Origin: Peronospora farinosa
Lineage: Eukaryota; Oomycota; Peronosporomycetes; Peronosporales; Peronosporaceae
Assembly (NCBI GenBank): GCA_947646735.1
Contig: CANTFK010000785.1
Coordinates: forward strand, 62,001 to 126,000
Length of the DNA stretch: 64,000 bases
Direction of reading: 5' to 3'
The position numbers and the translations under genes were made by a program. Of the stretch, positions 43,220-52,828 are shown one piece after another. The first letter of the stretch is position 1; every line of letters begins with the position of its first letter. A model generated the notes under the pieces. It had not been told where the DNA came from and made no database searches. It saw nothing but the letters and a program-made list of their open reading frames with translations.

Positions 43220-43610
43220 TTAATTTACAATGGAAAAGTACCTAGTTAAAGATTTAGCATGTAACTTACCTGAATAATATAGCTTTTTTACTTTCATATA
43301 CAAAGACCGCATAATCTTCACCAACATATTAGCTGATAATGTTAAATGGAGCAGATTGAACTGCAGACTCGTGATCTTCTGCCTCTTTGCAGCTTTTTCT
43401 TGATTGTCCCTATTTGCCATGTCGCTAGTCGTCTTCTGCTCATCCTGACCAAAGTAAAATTCTTTCGTGTTTGAATTAACAATACAATGACATTCTCTCA
43501 GTTCTTCGAACCTCTTTTTACGGCTTTGATCCTCCTCGTGAACCTCACGCCAGTTAAACGCGTTGAATAGCGTTGATGGCGACCTTCGGGGCTACAATAC
43601 CGAACAGCAT
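43220..43610 (-). pseudogene. Possible small gene with one frameshift, unrecognised
   Basis: From the ATG at 43610 a minus-strand frame reads MLFGIVAPKVAINAIQRV and stops; dropping one T in the TTT near 43555 joins it to a frame that stays open to 43220 (NWREVHEEDQSRKKRFEELRE ... QKITSLQFNLLHLTLSANML). A GTAAGT donor-like site near 43270 could alternatively end an exon. The amphipathic, polar composition looks coding, but no family is recognised. Confidence 0.3.
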
Positions 43611-44238
43611 TTAGGACGGCAACCACCTTTTAAAGCCACAGTCCACCCGCACAGCTCTGAGCACACAGACATACTCTCACGGAATACCACGTCTGGGTAT
43701 GTTACAGAGTAGCTGCTTAGCTACCCCTCCGTTGATTCTGTACTTTGAGGGACGCGAAATGGACTTGTAAGACGCATCTGGCCTACAACAGGCAGCGCAA
43801 AAGACTCTTACGTATCCTAATCGATACTGCACAGGAGCGAACATCTCTTTGGCATATATCATCACGAGATCGGAGGTATCCTTTGCTCAAATGTTGTTGT
43901 ATAAACAAGCAGCGTGATCTCGATTCGCTCCAAAGAGTGCGGGTTGATATTCGAGGACATACCGCTGACATAGCTGACGGGGCTTGGTAAGAGACATGGT
44001 GGATAGCTTGCTTCATCTGCGTGACCACGCTATGGAATGGTTAAGATCAAGCAGCCCAGCAATGCCACCTTTGATATACTAGACACTGCACGTCCAATGT
44101 ACCGTAGCAAAAAAATCATCTACCCTGATTTGCTGACAGGCTTTGCGAGCCAGCCGTTGGAATTCCATGTCCGACGTTGGGGGGGGGGGGGGGTTCAGCC
44201 GTTAGAATATCTTGTCACAACTGAAATAGCGACGGACC
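43611..44238. other. Intergenic upstream of the MAPEG gene
   Basis: No gene supported. A 15-G run lies at 44179-44193, about 45 bases before the MAPEG start codon. Confidence 0.5.
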
Positions 44239-44703
44239 ATGGTCGGCTCCAACGTTAAGATCTACGTCGTGTGCAGCTCGGTCCTGTATCTCAAGTTTCT
44301 GCTGGCCACGTGTGTGCAGGGTGGCAAGAAGTTCCTTTCGGGAGGTCGTCCGCCTGAGGATGCCCGTATGTCTCTCGCCAAGGGCCGCAAGCAGACTTAT
44401 GGCCTGGACAAGACCGACGACGAGAAGGTGCTGAAGGCCCGCGAGGTGGAGCAACGCTGGACGCGCATTGTGACCAACGACCTCGAGTCTATCCCTTTCG
44501 CGCTCTTCATCTTCGGTTGCGGCGTCTTGACCGGCAGCAACTCCACGGTTCACGCCGGTGCCATGATCATCTATACGATCGCTCGTTGTCTACACACCTA
44601 CGTGTATGCGCACGCGATGCAACCGCACCGTGGGATTTGCTGGGGTCTGAACGTCGTAACCACACTGGTGGGTGTTGGCAATGCTGTCTTCGCCATTCTA
44701 TAA
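44239..44703 (+). CDS. MAPEG family protein, microsomal glutathione S-transferase 1/PGES-like
   Basis: 154 residues with four hydrophobic helices (about 8-27, 80-100, 103-122, 132-153). The helix-2 start carries the MAPEG signature: REVEQRWTRIVTNDLESIPFALFIFGCGVL, with E-R/R-I-x-x-N-D-x-E spacing; RCLHTYVYAHAM is the helix-3 tyrosine region. MAPEG members are trimeric membrane enzymes conjugating glutathione to lipophilic or peroxidised substrates, or making eicosanoids; the substrate here is unknown. A decayed second copy follows at 45034. Confidence 0.87.
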   Translation: MVGSNVKIYVVCSSVLYLKFLLATCVQGGKKFLSGGRPPEDARMSLAKGRKQTYGLDKTDDEKVLKAREVEQRWTRIVTNDLESIPFALFIFGCGVLTGSNSTVHAGAMIIYTIARCLHTYVYAHAMQPHRGICWGLNVVTTLVGVGNAVFAIL

Positions 44704-45033
44704 GCTCCGTAGATTCAATTTGATCCAGGCTGTCAGGAGAGTAAGCAGTTTGGTGAAAAGCTCGTATGCTTTCAAATGCAATCAAGGTTTGTGACAACAA
44801 CCAATTGTAATTCCGTGTTGATTGCGATGTATTGGCATGATGTTTGGCACTTTGCGAATTGGAACTTATCCGATCATGCATCATCTAAAACATAGTGTTC
44901 TTCTCAAGTTGACCGGTATGTAGATGATCAAGGAGCTGCACTGTTTTCGCCATTACGCAATGTAACAGCTCAAATTAACAAGCGGTCCATCAATTTGACA
45001 AACGGCTGATGATCAAGTTGCGCGTTGTATCTT

Positions 45034-45255
45034 CAGTTCATGCTGGTCATGTTCATCCAAGGCAATAAGGATTTCAAGTCGGGAAGCCGTCCATCGGAAG
45101 ACTCAACCAACGATGAGCGCCAACAAGACCAGCTGACGACAAGGATCTGCTCCAGACTCACGCGGTAGTTTGTCATGTGCAGCGCATCATCACAAATGAT
45201 CCGAGTCTATTTCGCTTGCACATTCTGCCTTGGCAGTGCAGCCTAGGCGAGTAGC
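45034..45255 (+). pseudogene. Decayed MAPEG copy
   Basis: Reads, in more than one frame, FMLVMFIQGNKDFKSGSRPSED, then DDKDLLQTHA, RIITNDPSLFRLHIL, which line up with the intact upstream MAPEG (LLATCVQGGKKFLSGGRPPED, DDEKVLKAREV, RIVTNDLESIPFAL). Frameshifts and stops, and the C-terminal half is missing. A tandem duplicate gone to ruin. Confidence 0.7.
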
Positions 45256-45259
45256 GGCT

Positions 45260-45565
45260 TTAGCGCCCTGACCGCCTTCGCATCACCCTCTCTTCAAAAT
45301 GTCTATTACGTAGACAATCGGTTTCTAAATTGTTTGCGCCAGTTCCTGCGGCGATCGTGTGTGTGCCCGCGGTCGCGTTCGCTTTGAATCCGCCATCGGG
45401 CGACGTGGACTTCATTGTGTTGCCATTCGTCGTTGTGGCAGCTCTACCCATGCCGAAAACATCGTGTGCAATTGGCGACAACACAATCGAACTGGGTCTC
45501 TCGCATACCTCTTCGACGCTGGTCGTCATTTGCTCAAGGTAGACGTTCGCCACTGTCTTGTACAA
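45260..45565 (-). other. Short minus-strand ORF of doubtful status
   Basis: 101 codons, Thr/Ala-rich in the second half, no domain or signal. It lies just downstream of RABL6 and could be 3' UTR sequence. Listed only so that the interval is accounted for. Confidence 0.2.
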
Positions 45566-45706
45566 TTTCGCTTGCCCATGCTACTCAATGCTTAGATTGT
45601 TTTCGCGTACACGATGACAGCACATGATACCTTTCACGCAAAATCTTCTCCGTGTCAAGTCGGCGCTTCTCTCTACGCGAGCTTAAATGTAACTTCGGCT
45701 GCTTTG

Positions 45707-48700
45707 TCAATCCCTTTTTGGTGTCGTCCTCGTCCTGCTTTTGTGCTTCTTCTTGTGCTTGTGCGTGTGACGCTTCTTGGACAAGTTGGAATCTGCCTGA
45801 ACAATTATGGGCGCTGTGTCGGCTGGAAGCATACGCATGGCATCTTCTTGTGCCTTGCGAATGGCCTCCATCACACCTGATGTCACAAACGAAGAATCCG
45901 TCGCTGCTGCAACACTTGCCGACGGGAGGAGAGGACCATTTTTCATGTTGAGCACGGCATCCAGCTGGAGCAAATCCTCCTTCTGCTGGCGTCTCCGCTC
46001 GGACCTGTTCTTCTTACTAATACTGTAACTCGCAAACCTGTCCTGATCACCTTCTTCGTCGCTATCGTCACTTGACTCAACTATGACATTTCTGTTGACT
46101 CGTTGCTGTTTTTTTGACTGCTTGTTTCCACCTGCAAAACCTGCGTCACTCGACGATGGTCCTTTCTCCAAATCGCTATCACTTTCGTTCAGAAACGCCT
46201 CTAGATCATTGCTTGGAACAACAGTCGTTAAGTCAGGCACACCAAGTGTAGATGCCAATGCCTCCGAGGGGATTGTTTGAAGGTCGGACAACCGCGGTGC
46301 TGCGTCTGTCTTCAAATCACTGACACAATTCGACAAATCCATTGGTGCTTGTGTGCTTTCGTGCAGAATTGATGGAAGCGGTAACGTAGTCTCACCAGGC
46401 AATGACAGTGATGCTTGAAGCGCAGACAGCGAATGAAAGTCGCCCGCATCGCACATATTTCTCTTATGGTAATGTCCCATAGTATCTTTCACACCCTGGC
46501 TCGTCACGCTTTCCACGCCATCTGTATTCGACTGCATTGACGACGTAGGAGGTGCTGATACTTCAGGAAGTAGCACAGACTCATTGAGCGATAATAAAGG
46601 CGATTTAGTAGAGCCCGTTGAATCGCTTGTATCACCGTCGCTCTTTTCATCACTCATGCGTACCTGGGGATGACATTGGGGCGAGCTAGGAGCAACCACA
46701 TCGTGGAGCATATCTGCATCTTCGGTTTCTTGCGAAGTTGCAGCTGCACTGTATTTGCACTCTTCTTTTCCATCATGCGCGAGTATAGTATTCGGTCCAT
46801 CTACACACAAACCGTTCATACCGGCATCAGTTGGCCCTCCGTCTTTTCTGATGGAGAAATCCTTTTGATTTTGTGCAGGAGCACAAAGATCATTCGCCGG
46901 CCCACTGTTGATGTCATTGTCTATAGCATATGCACTCATCTCTTTCTTCTCTGTGGCATACGTGGTAGTACTGATAAGCGCGTTGTCGTTTGCACCATTA
47001 GTGGAAGAATGCGTTTTACAGCTCAAATTCTTCGAACCTTTTTGTTTAGGAGATGTCTGCGGAGATTCTTGTCCGCAAAGGCTAGCTGAATTTTCGGTTC
47101 CTGTGAACCCTGGCTCCTCACTTGAAGAAGACTCGTTCTTCAGCTCAATTTCACTTTGCAATACGATTACACCCATTTCAGAATTTGTCGGTGCTGAGCT
47201 GTTTTTGCTCTTGCTTCTTGGACTGGACTGACGAGCTAATGAAGCCGAAGTAGAAGTACGCAGAACAGCAGGTTGTGTCGGAGTTGGAGCTAACTTGTTT
47301 GTTGGCCCAACTGACTGCCAATGCTTTAATGGTTCCTCGCGTGGCACAATTTGAGAACCATTTACTGGACTGCTAGGTTCAGATCGCGCTGGAGATCCCG
47401 GCCTGCTCCTTTGAATTGATGGGGGAGCAGTTGGCGGTGGGTGTGGAGAAGGTGGGTGTTGTGAAGATTCATGGGGTCGAAGTATTGTCCAACCAGTAGT
47501 AGCATTCGCTTGTTTGGTTGCTCTGCGATGAGGAGAGCGTTTGCGAGACACCTTTCCATTTCGTCTACGCTGAACTCTCGTCGATTCATTTTCATCCGAA
47601 TCCGAGTCGGAGTCAAGAAAACGCTGCTTGTGGTACACACCACTGGTATTTGCCTTCATCAATCCATCCGCAGGTGCCACCACTACATCTTCATCGTTAC
47701 CCCCAATATCTTCATCACTTTCATCCTCCGAATAAAAGTGATTTAGGTCACTAATGCGCGTTTTCGGCACCTGAAAATCCTCAAGATGGATCACTTCTTC
47801 CATTGATACTTTCCTAGGACAGTTAGGACTAGCATGATTTAGCAATGAAGATTCACTGTTTTTTCCATTGGGTAAAGCATGTTCACCTTTGATATGTGGG
47901 ACATTAACATCTGTCGCATCATCTGGAATGGATGCCATGTTTTCCTTGTGTTGAAACTTCAATGAAGACGTTGCCTGGCTGACACCACTACTATTTCTTG
48001 CGGGTAAATCCTTCATATCTTGCGATTCCGTCACCTCTTGATTCTTTTGTGGCGTTTGAGTAGTCAAAGCAATTATAGGAGTTTCCGCATCATTCTCCTT
48101 ACATCTATTGTCCGTACCATCTTGTGCGGTCTTTCCTGGGTCAATATCACTAAAAGATGAATTCGCTACGTTGCTGCATGTTACAGCTCGTGATGTGCTG
48201 CCGCTTGCAGAGCTACGTCTACCAGTTCGAATATCCGACCCGGTCGTTTTGATGTGCGCCACATACTCCGCGTAGCGCTGTTCCATAATTGTAGCTTGAA
48301 CATCGTGCTTCAAGTGTGTAAATTCGCCTTCCACAATACGCATTTGTTGCCTGATGGTCGCCAACTTCAACTGTAAGAACGGGATACCAAAGTACTGGTG
48401 CAAGGATTTTAGTCCATAACAATTCAGCAACGAGCACTCGAAATACAGTAATTCCGTCGGTCGTCTCCACTGTTGTGGTTGCGGTCGATCCCTTGATCCG
48501 TACAGCATTTCCTGGATATCTTCCTTGAAAATCTTCCTTTGAGCTCCTTGATCTCGAAAGTTTCCCAACACTAACGTCGGAATGTGTACAGGGACATTAT
48601 CCAGCTGTTGCTTCACATACTCCAGTGTATCCCACTTGGTAATATCCAGTAAAAAAATCACGCCATGAGCTACATGGTACACATTCACAGTCGAGGCATC

Positions 48701-49378
48701 CACAACAGCCATCGAATGGGTCCCATTCTGCATAGCAGCAGTAACTCTTCCAGCTGACAGACTCTTCTGACTCTGCAGACCTTCTTGTTCCACAATAGCA
48801 GCAGTCTTCCCTCTTGTACCCCCACCTTCTTCACCTCCATTTACAGTCTCCATAGGGACAAAACCTTGATCTACGACGTCCCAAACTTCACATTTGACAT
48901 TTTCTTCCAAATTTTCACGAAATTTCCAATTGATCGTAGCAGATTGAAGCTGAGGCGTAGACTGATGCGTCTCCGGGATCAACTCGCCTTTGAGTCGTTG
49001 GAATAGCGACGTCTTACCTGTACCCTTTGCACCCCGGATCAAGAGCTTCATGTTGTATGTGATGTTACCTCTTATACGAGAGCGAATGGCTTTATCCATG
49101 CGCTGGATTATACGTTCTTTTTTTGTGTTTAAATTAGGTTTTGCATTCGACGTTAAATTAGGGTTTGGATTAGGGTTTGACCCTAAATTAGAGCTGTTGC
49201 TTGTCCGACGTGGCGTAATAGGCGTATCTTTTGCTTTTAGTGGCGGCGAAAGAGAGCGATTGTTGAAACTTAGTGCACGACGGGATCCATCACCTGTAGG
49301 TGTATAAGGAGAGCGACAGGATACGGCTCCTGAGCTCGGCGGACTCAAGTTGTTCGGACGACTCACCTCGTTGCCCAT
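45707..49378 (-). CDS. RABL6-like GTPase with long disordered tail
   Basis: 1223 residues from the ATG at 49378 (MGNEVSRP, a good N-myristoylation signal with Gly2 and Ser6). The upstream extension of the frame is rejected because an initiator-like TCATTTTTC lies at 49399-49407, just before this ATG. Residues about 105-330 are a Ras-like domain: P-loop GAKGTGKTS (116-124), KCEVWDVVDQG, HGVIFLLDITKWDTLEYV, LVLGNFRDQG and CSLLNCYGLKSLHQYFGIPFLQL, each matching RABL6/PARF. The rest is low-complexity, Ser/Pro/Asp-rich, ending in a Lys-rich KKRHTHKHKKKHKSR segment (possible nuclear signal). RABL6 is implicated in growth control and nuclear traffic in animals; its role in oomycetes is unknown. A 25-residue Asn/Pro tract (about 67-85) is encoded by telomere-like DNA. 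Confidence 0.85.
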   Translation of the reverse strand: MGNEVSRPNNLSPPSSGAVSCRSPYTPTGDGSRRALSFNNRSLSPPLKAKDTPITPRRTSNSSNLGSNPNPNPNLTSNAKPNLNTKKERIIQRMDKAIRSRIRGNITYNMKLLIRGAKGTGKTSLFQRLKGELIPETHQSTPQLQSATINWKFRENLEENVKCEVWDVVDQGFVPMETVNGGEEGGGTRGKTAAIVEQEGLQSQKSLSAGRVTAAMQNGTHSMAVVDASTVNVYHVAHGVIFLLDITKWDTLEYVKQQLDNVPVHIPTLVLGNFRDQGAQRKIFKEDIQEMLYGSRDRPQPQQWRRPTELLYFECSLLNCYGLKSLHQYFGIPFLQLKLATIRQQMRIVEGEFTHLKHDVQATIMEQRYAEYVAHIKTTGSDIRTGRRSSASGSTSRAVTCSNVANSSFSDIDPGKTAQDGTDNRCKENDAETPIIALTTQTPQKNQEVTESQDMKDLPARNSSGVSQATSSLKFQHKENMASIPDDATDVNVPHIKGEHALPNGKNSESSLLNHASPNCPRKVSMEEVIHLEDFQVPKTRISDLNHFYSEDESDEDIGGNDEDVVVAPADGLMKANTSGVYHKQRFLDSDSDSDENESTRVQRRRNGKVSRKRSPHRRATKQANATTGWTILRPHESSQHPPSPHPPPTAPPSIQRSRPGSPARSEPSSPVNGSQIVPREEPLKHWQSVGPTNKLAPTPTQPAVLRTSTSASLARQSSPRSKSKNSSAPTNSEMGVIVLQSEIELKNESSSSEEPGFTGTENSASLCGQESPQTSPKQKGSKNLSCKTHSSTNGANDNALISTTTYATEKKEMSAYAIDNDINSGPANDLCAPAQNQKDFSIRKDGGPTDAGMNGLCVDGPNTILAHDGKEECKYSAAATSQETEDADMLHDVVAPSSPQCHPQVRMSDEKSDGDTSDSTGSTKSPLLSLNESVLLPEVSAPPTSSMQSNTDGVESVTSQGVKDTMGHYHKRNMCDAGDFHSLSALQASLSLPGETTLPLPSILHESTQAPMDLSNCVSDLKTDAAPRLSDLQTIPSEALASTLGVPDLTTVVPSNDLEAFLNESDSDLEKGPSSSDAGFAGGNKQSKKQQRVNRNVIVESSDDSDEEGDQDRFASYSISKKNRSERRRQQKEDLLQLDAVLNMKNGPLLPSASVAAATDSSFVTSGVMEAIRKAQEDAMRMLPADTAPIIVQADSNLSKKRHTHKHKKKHKSRTRTTPKRD

Positions 49379-49955
49379 TGCACACCGATTTAGATGCGGA
49401 AAAATGACAGAATGATGGTTTGTGTGGTAAACAGAAAAGAGATGTGGTGCCCATAATACAAATTTCCTGTCAAAAAGCTGCATCATTCCAGTGAGATCTT
49501 GCAACGCCGAAATGAACCTCTCACATCTTATAATACGTCGTGCCTAGAATACCAAGAGAGTATCGTTAACGATTGCTCAGCTATTGTCATCTGCGCAGTA
49601 GCACTATAAAAGCTTCGATGGCACCTCTGGAGACCGCAAATTTTTTAAGCAAACAGAGGACTTACCACGTATCATCTGCTGCATTTACCCACCTCTGTTC
49701 TATTTGCAGCTAGCACACTGCGTTTCTTCAAAACACTTGATCAATGAAAATATAGGATAGCTTGAATCGTCAACTCAAAACGTTACGTAAAGATCAATAA
49801 TTAGACAGTCAAAGGCAAACAACTATTACTATTTACATATTGGAAATCATGGTCCGCTTCTTGATGCGTGTGATATCTTCATCATTGACATCAGAACTTA
49901 CCTTTATTTGTGGGGGTTAAAGCTATGGAATTTCACCACCTCATCCATCAAAACT
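49379..49955. other. Intergenic between RABL6 and effector tail
   Basis: RABL6 leader and promoter, then AT-rich sequence. An initiator-like TCATTTTTC is at 49399-49407 (minus strand). No gene seen. Confidence 0.45.
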
Positions 49956-49959
49956 TTTA

Positions 49960-50465
49960 TGCGATGTCTTTCATTTCTAATTTCGTGGAGGGACGTTGCA
50001 GCATATCCAAAAGGCGATAGTAATCGTTGTAATTACTAGTCATAGTTTCCGCCATGCTCACCCATGTTTTCTTCGGCCGGCCAATACACTCACGTCGTAA
50101 TTGTCACATATTTGACCCACAACTTGAAGCGTGGGGTCCTTAGCACGTTGTGATCATATTTTTGGAGGTGAAGCATCTGTAACATGCTATAGGGGGTCAC
50201 ATTTGCATTGATCCTAATTTAACATACCCATCTTGTATACGTATGGCGATGCTTCTCGTGGCTGAATCCTCGGTGGACTTTTCCAGCATCTCACAAAAGG
50301 CAGCATCATTTGTACCGTAACGATAACCCAAACCAATTGCCATCGATAGATTCAAGCCATCATCATTTGTATCGTGTTTACGTTTCAAAAGCTCAAAATA
50401 TGCCATGAAACGTGGGGAGCTTAGCACATTGTCATCAAGTGTTATAAGCTTAAGCACATGGTTGA
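49960..50465 (-). pseudogene. Frameshifted C-terminal LWY modules of the RFLR-EER effector
   Basis: Directly downstream of the effector stop the repeat sequence continues: 50197-50465 is nearly identical at DNA level to 51060-51320, and 50105-50195 to 50960-51055. A first frameshift near 50490 puts it out of frame; a second, one G missing near 50216, breaks it again. Reading past both gives the family W-V-K-Y-V and ML..MLQ strings down to a stop near 49965. The original protein was thus about 150-160 residues longer. Confidence 0.8.
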
Positions 50466-52397
50466 TCACTTCATCGGTAGGTACTCCCGTTTATTCACCC
50501 TTATTTTTTTCCATCTCGACTCCAATTTGGTCGCAAGTTCTTCCGTGGCTGAAGCTTCTTTGGAAATTTTCAGCATCATTAAAAAGGCAGCATCATTTGT
50601 ACCGTAACGACTCCACAAACCATCCGCCAATCGTACATACAGGTCATCAACATTTGTGCCGTGTTTACGTTTCAAAAGCTCAAAATATGCCATGAAACGT
50701 GGGGAGCTTAGCACATTGTCATCAAGTGTTATAAGCTTAAGCACATGGTTGATCACTTCATCGGTAGGCACCCCCGCTTGTTTGACCTTCGATTCTATCC
50801 ATCCATCTTGCAACTTGATCGCGAGTTCTGTCGTGGCTGGATCCTTTGTGGACATATCCAACATCATTAAAAAGTCATCGTCACTGGTACGAGCCATAGC
50901 CTTCGCCATCGCCACCATTTGTGCTTCCTCCAAAAATGTCTTATGTAGTGTTGTCACATATTTGACCCACAACTTGAAGCGTGGGGTCCTTAGCACGTTG
51001 TGATCATATTTTTGGAGGTGAAGCATCTGTAACATGCTATAGGGAGTCACATTTGCATTGATCCCTAATTTAACATACCCATCTTGTATACGTATGGCGA
51101 TGCTTCTCGTGGCTGAATCCTCGGTGGACTTTTCCAGCATCTCAAAAAAGGCAGCATCATTTGTACCGTAACGATAACCCAAACCAATTGCCATCGATAG
51201 ATTCAAGCCATCATCATTTGTATCGTGTTTACGTTTCAAAAGCTCAAAATATGCCATGAAACGTGGGGAGCTTAGCACATTGTCATCAAGTGTTATAAGC
51301 TTAAGCACATGGTTGATCACTTCATCGGTAGGCACCCCCGCTTGTTTGACCTTCGATTCTATCCATCCATCTTGCAACTTGATCGCGAGTTCTGTCGTGG
51401 CTGGATCCTTTGTGGACATATCCAGCATCATTAAAAAGTCATCGTCACTGGTACGAGCCATAGCCTTCGCCATCGCCACCATTTGTGCTTCCTCCAAAAA
51501 TGTCTTATGTAGTGTTGTCACATATTTGACCCACAACTTGAAGCGTGGGGTCCTTAGCACGTTGTGATCATATTTTTGGAGGTGAAGCATCTGTAACATG
51601 CTATAGGGAGTCACATTTGCATTGATCCCTAATTTAACATACCCATCTTGTATACGTATGGCGATGCTTCTCGTGGCTGAATCCTCGGTGGACTTTTCCA
51701 GCATCTCAAAAAAGGCAGCATCATTTGTACCGTAACGATAACCCAAACCAATTGCCATCGATAGATTCAAGCCATCATCATTTGTATCGTGTTTACGTTT
51801 CAAAAGCTCAAAATATGCCATGAAACGTGGGGAGCTTAGCACATTGTCATCAAGTGTTATAAGCTTAAGCACATGGTGGATCACTTCATCGGTAGGCACC
51901 CCCGCTTGTTTGACCTTCAATTCTATCCATCCATCTTGCAACTTCATCGCGAGTTCTGTCGTGGCTGGATCCTTTGTGGACATATCCAGCATCATTAATA
52001 GGTCATCGTCAGCGTAGTGACTCACCAGAACCTTCGCGATGGCTATTTCTGGATTGGCCTTTTTGTGGCGTTGTATAATCTTGTTACAAAACTCGATAAA
52101 TGATGGGTCGTTTAGCAGATTGTCGCCTGTATTCTGAAAAAACAATTTTTTGTGCTTTATTATGGAGGCCGCCATACGTGGTTCATCGATTTTTTTCATT
52201 AAGGAATCAAAGGGTGTCTTAAGGAAGTCAGGTACCCTCTCCTCTTCGGTTGCCTCCGTCCCATCTCGCAGAAATCGCTGTGGGGGGGGGGGGTGCTGAT
52301 GAGATGGTGCTAGTCGCTCGAAGCTCGAACTCGATCTTGTTGAAGACAAAGCAGAGAGGGTGGCAGCAGCCACGAGAAGCAAAGGGTACGTACGCAT
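50466..52397 (-). CDS. RXLR-EER effector with tandem LWY modules
   Basis: 643 residues. Signal peptide (about 1-21, LLLVAAATLSALSS); RFLR at 41-44; EEER at 51-54: the canonical host-translocation layout of Peronosporales effectors. From about 95 the protein is alternating helical modules of about 94 residues (for example LWVKYVTTLHKTFLEEAQMV ... DDFLMMLDMSTKDPATTELAIKLQDGW and AYFELLKRKHDTNDDGLNL ... GTNDAAFFEMLEKSTEDSATRSIAIRIQDGY). Two modules form a 188-residue unit repeated with almost no change. A G12 run at 52282-52293 encodes Pro4 just before RFLR. The C-terminus (NKREYLPMK) is an out-of-frame ending caused by a frameshift in the last repeat. A modular scaffold that binds host factors is known for relatives such as PSR2; the target here is unknown. 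Confidence 0.9.
   Translation of the reverse strand: MRTYPLLLVAAATLSALSSTRSSSSFERLAPSHQHPPPPQRFLRDGTEATEEERVPDFLKTPFDSLMKKIDEPRMAASIIKHKKLFFQNTGDNLLNDPSFIEFCNKIIQRHKKANPEIAIAKVLVSHYADDDLLMMLDMSTKDPATTELAMKLQDGWIELKVKQAGVPTDEVIHHVLKLITLDDNVLSSPRFMAYFELLKRKHDTNDDGLNLSMAIGLGYRYGTNDAAFFEMLEKSTEDSATRSIAIRIQDGYVKLGINANVTPYSMLQMLHLQKYDHNVLRTPRFKLWVKYVTTLHKTFLEEAQMVAMAKAMARTSDDDFLMMLDMSTKDPATTELAIKLQDGWIESKVKQAGVPTDEVINHVLKLITLDDNVLSSPRFMAYFELLKRKHDTNDDGLNLSMAIGLGYRYGTNDAAFFEMLEKSTEDSATRSIAIRIQDGYVKLGINANVTPYSMLQMLHLQKYDHNVLRTPRFKLWVKYVTTLHKTFLEEAQMVAMAKAMARTSDDDFLMMLDMSTKDPATTELAIKLQDGWIESKVKQAGVPTDEVINHVLKLITLDDNVLSSPRFMAYFELLKRKHGTNVDDLYVRLADGLWSRYGTNDAAFLMMLKISKEASATEELATKLESRWKKIRVNKREYLPMK
50688..51980. 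repeat. Direct repeats of 564 bp inside the effector gene
   Basis: Identical landmark strings recur at 50688, 51252 and 51816, exactly 564 bp (188 codons) apart, with only isolated differences between units. A further partial unit begins at 50401, 287 bp from the next one. Confidence 0.93.
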
Positions 52398-52828
52398 TAT
52401 TGGTTTGTCTAGCTTGAGGGTTGTGAGAGAAAATCAAGAATGATGTGCAATCGCCGTTACTGTGATATTTCGTCTGATTGAATTAAAAAGCTATTTTAGA
52501 CTAAAAATTGCAATAAAAGTTCCCTTCAACAAGTTCGTAAACTTGAAGCCCGAGGATTTCAGAGGCCAATTCGTTAATCCGTGTTTCCGTGACATATTTT
52601 TCAGCAAGTTGACAAATTTTAGTGCGTATAACATTTTTATATATACAGCTGGAAATTTGAGAGCTTGCTATTGATACAATTGTCAAAACTATTTAGTTAG
52701 AAGAGGTAAGATTGCCAGCCAAGCGATAGTGACGACGATCGACCATCTTTGCTAAGGCCACCCACCATGGCAGCATCACAGTGTCACAAGTCCGAGTTTT
52801 GAGATAGTCGTGTCTCGTCAGCCACCAC
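52398..52828. other. Upstream region of the RFLR-EER effector
   Basis: AT-rich, with no gene recognised; the likely effector promoter, then the 3' end of the Gly-rich gene. Confidence 0.5.

Noticed and set aside
46670..47231. Plus-strand ORFs over the RABL6 tail
   Set aside because: Antisense to the low-complexity Ser-rich region of RABL6, which keeps the opposite frame open.
50656..52017. Repeated plus-strand ORFs starting MKRGELSTLSSSV
   Set aside because: Antisense of the effector repeats; the minus strand has signal peptide, RFLR and EER.
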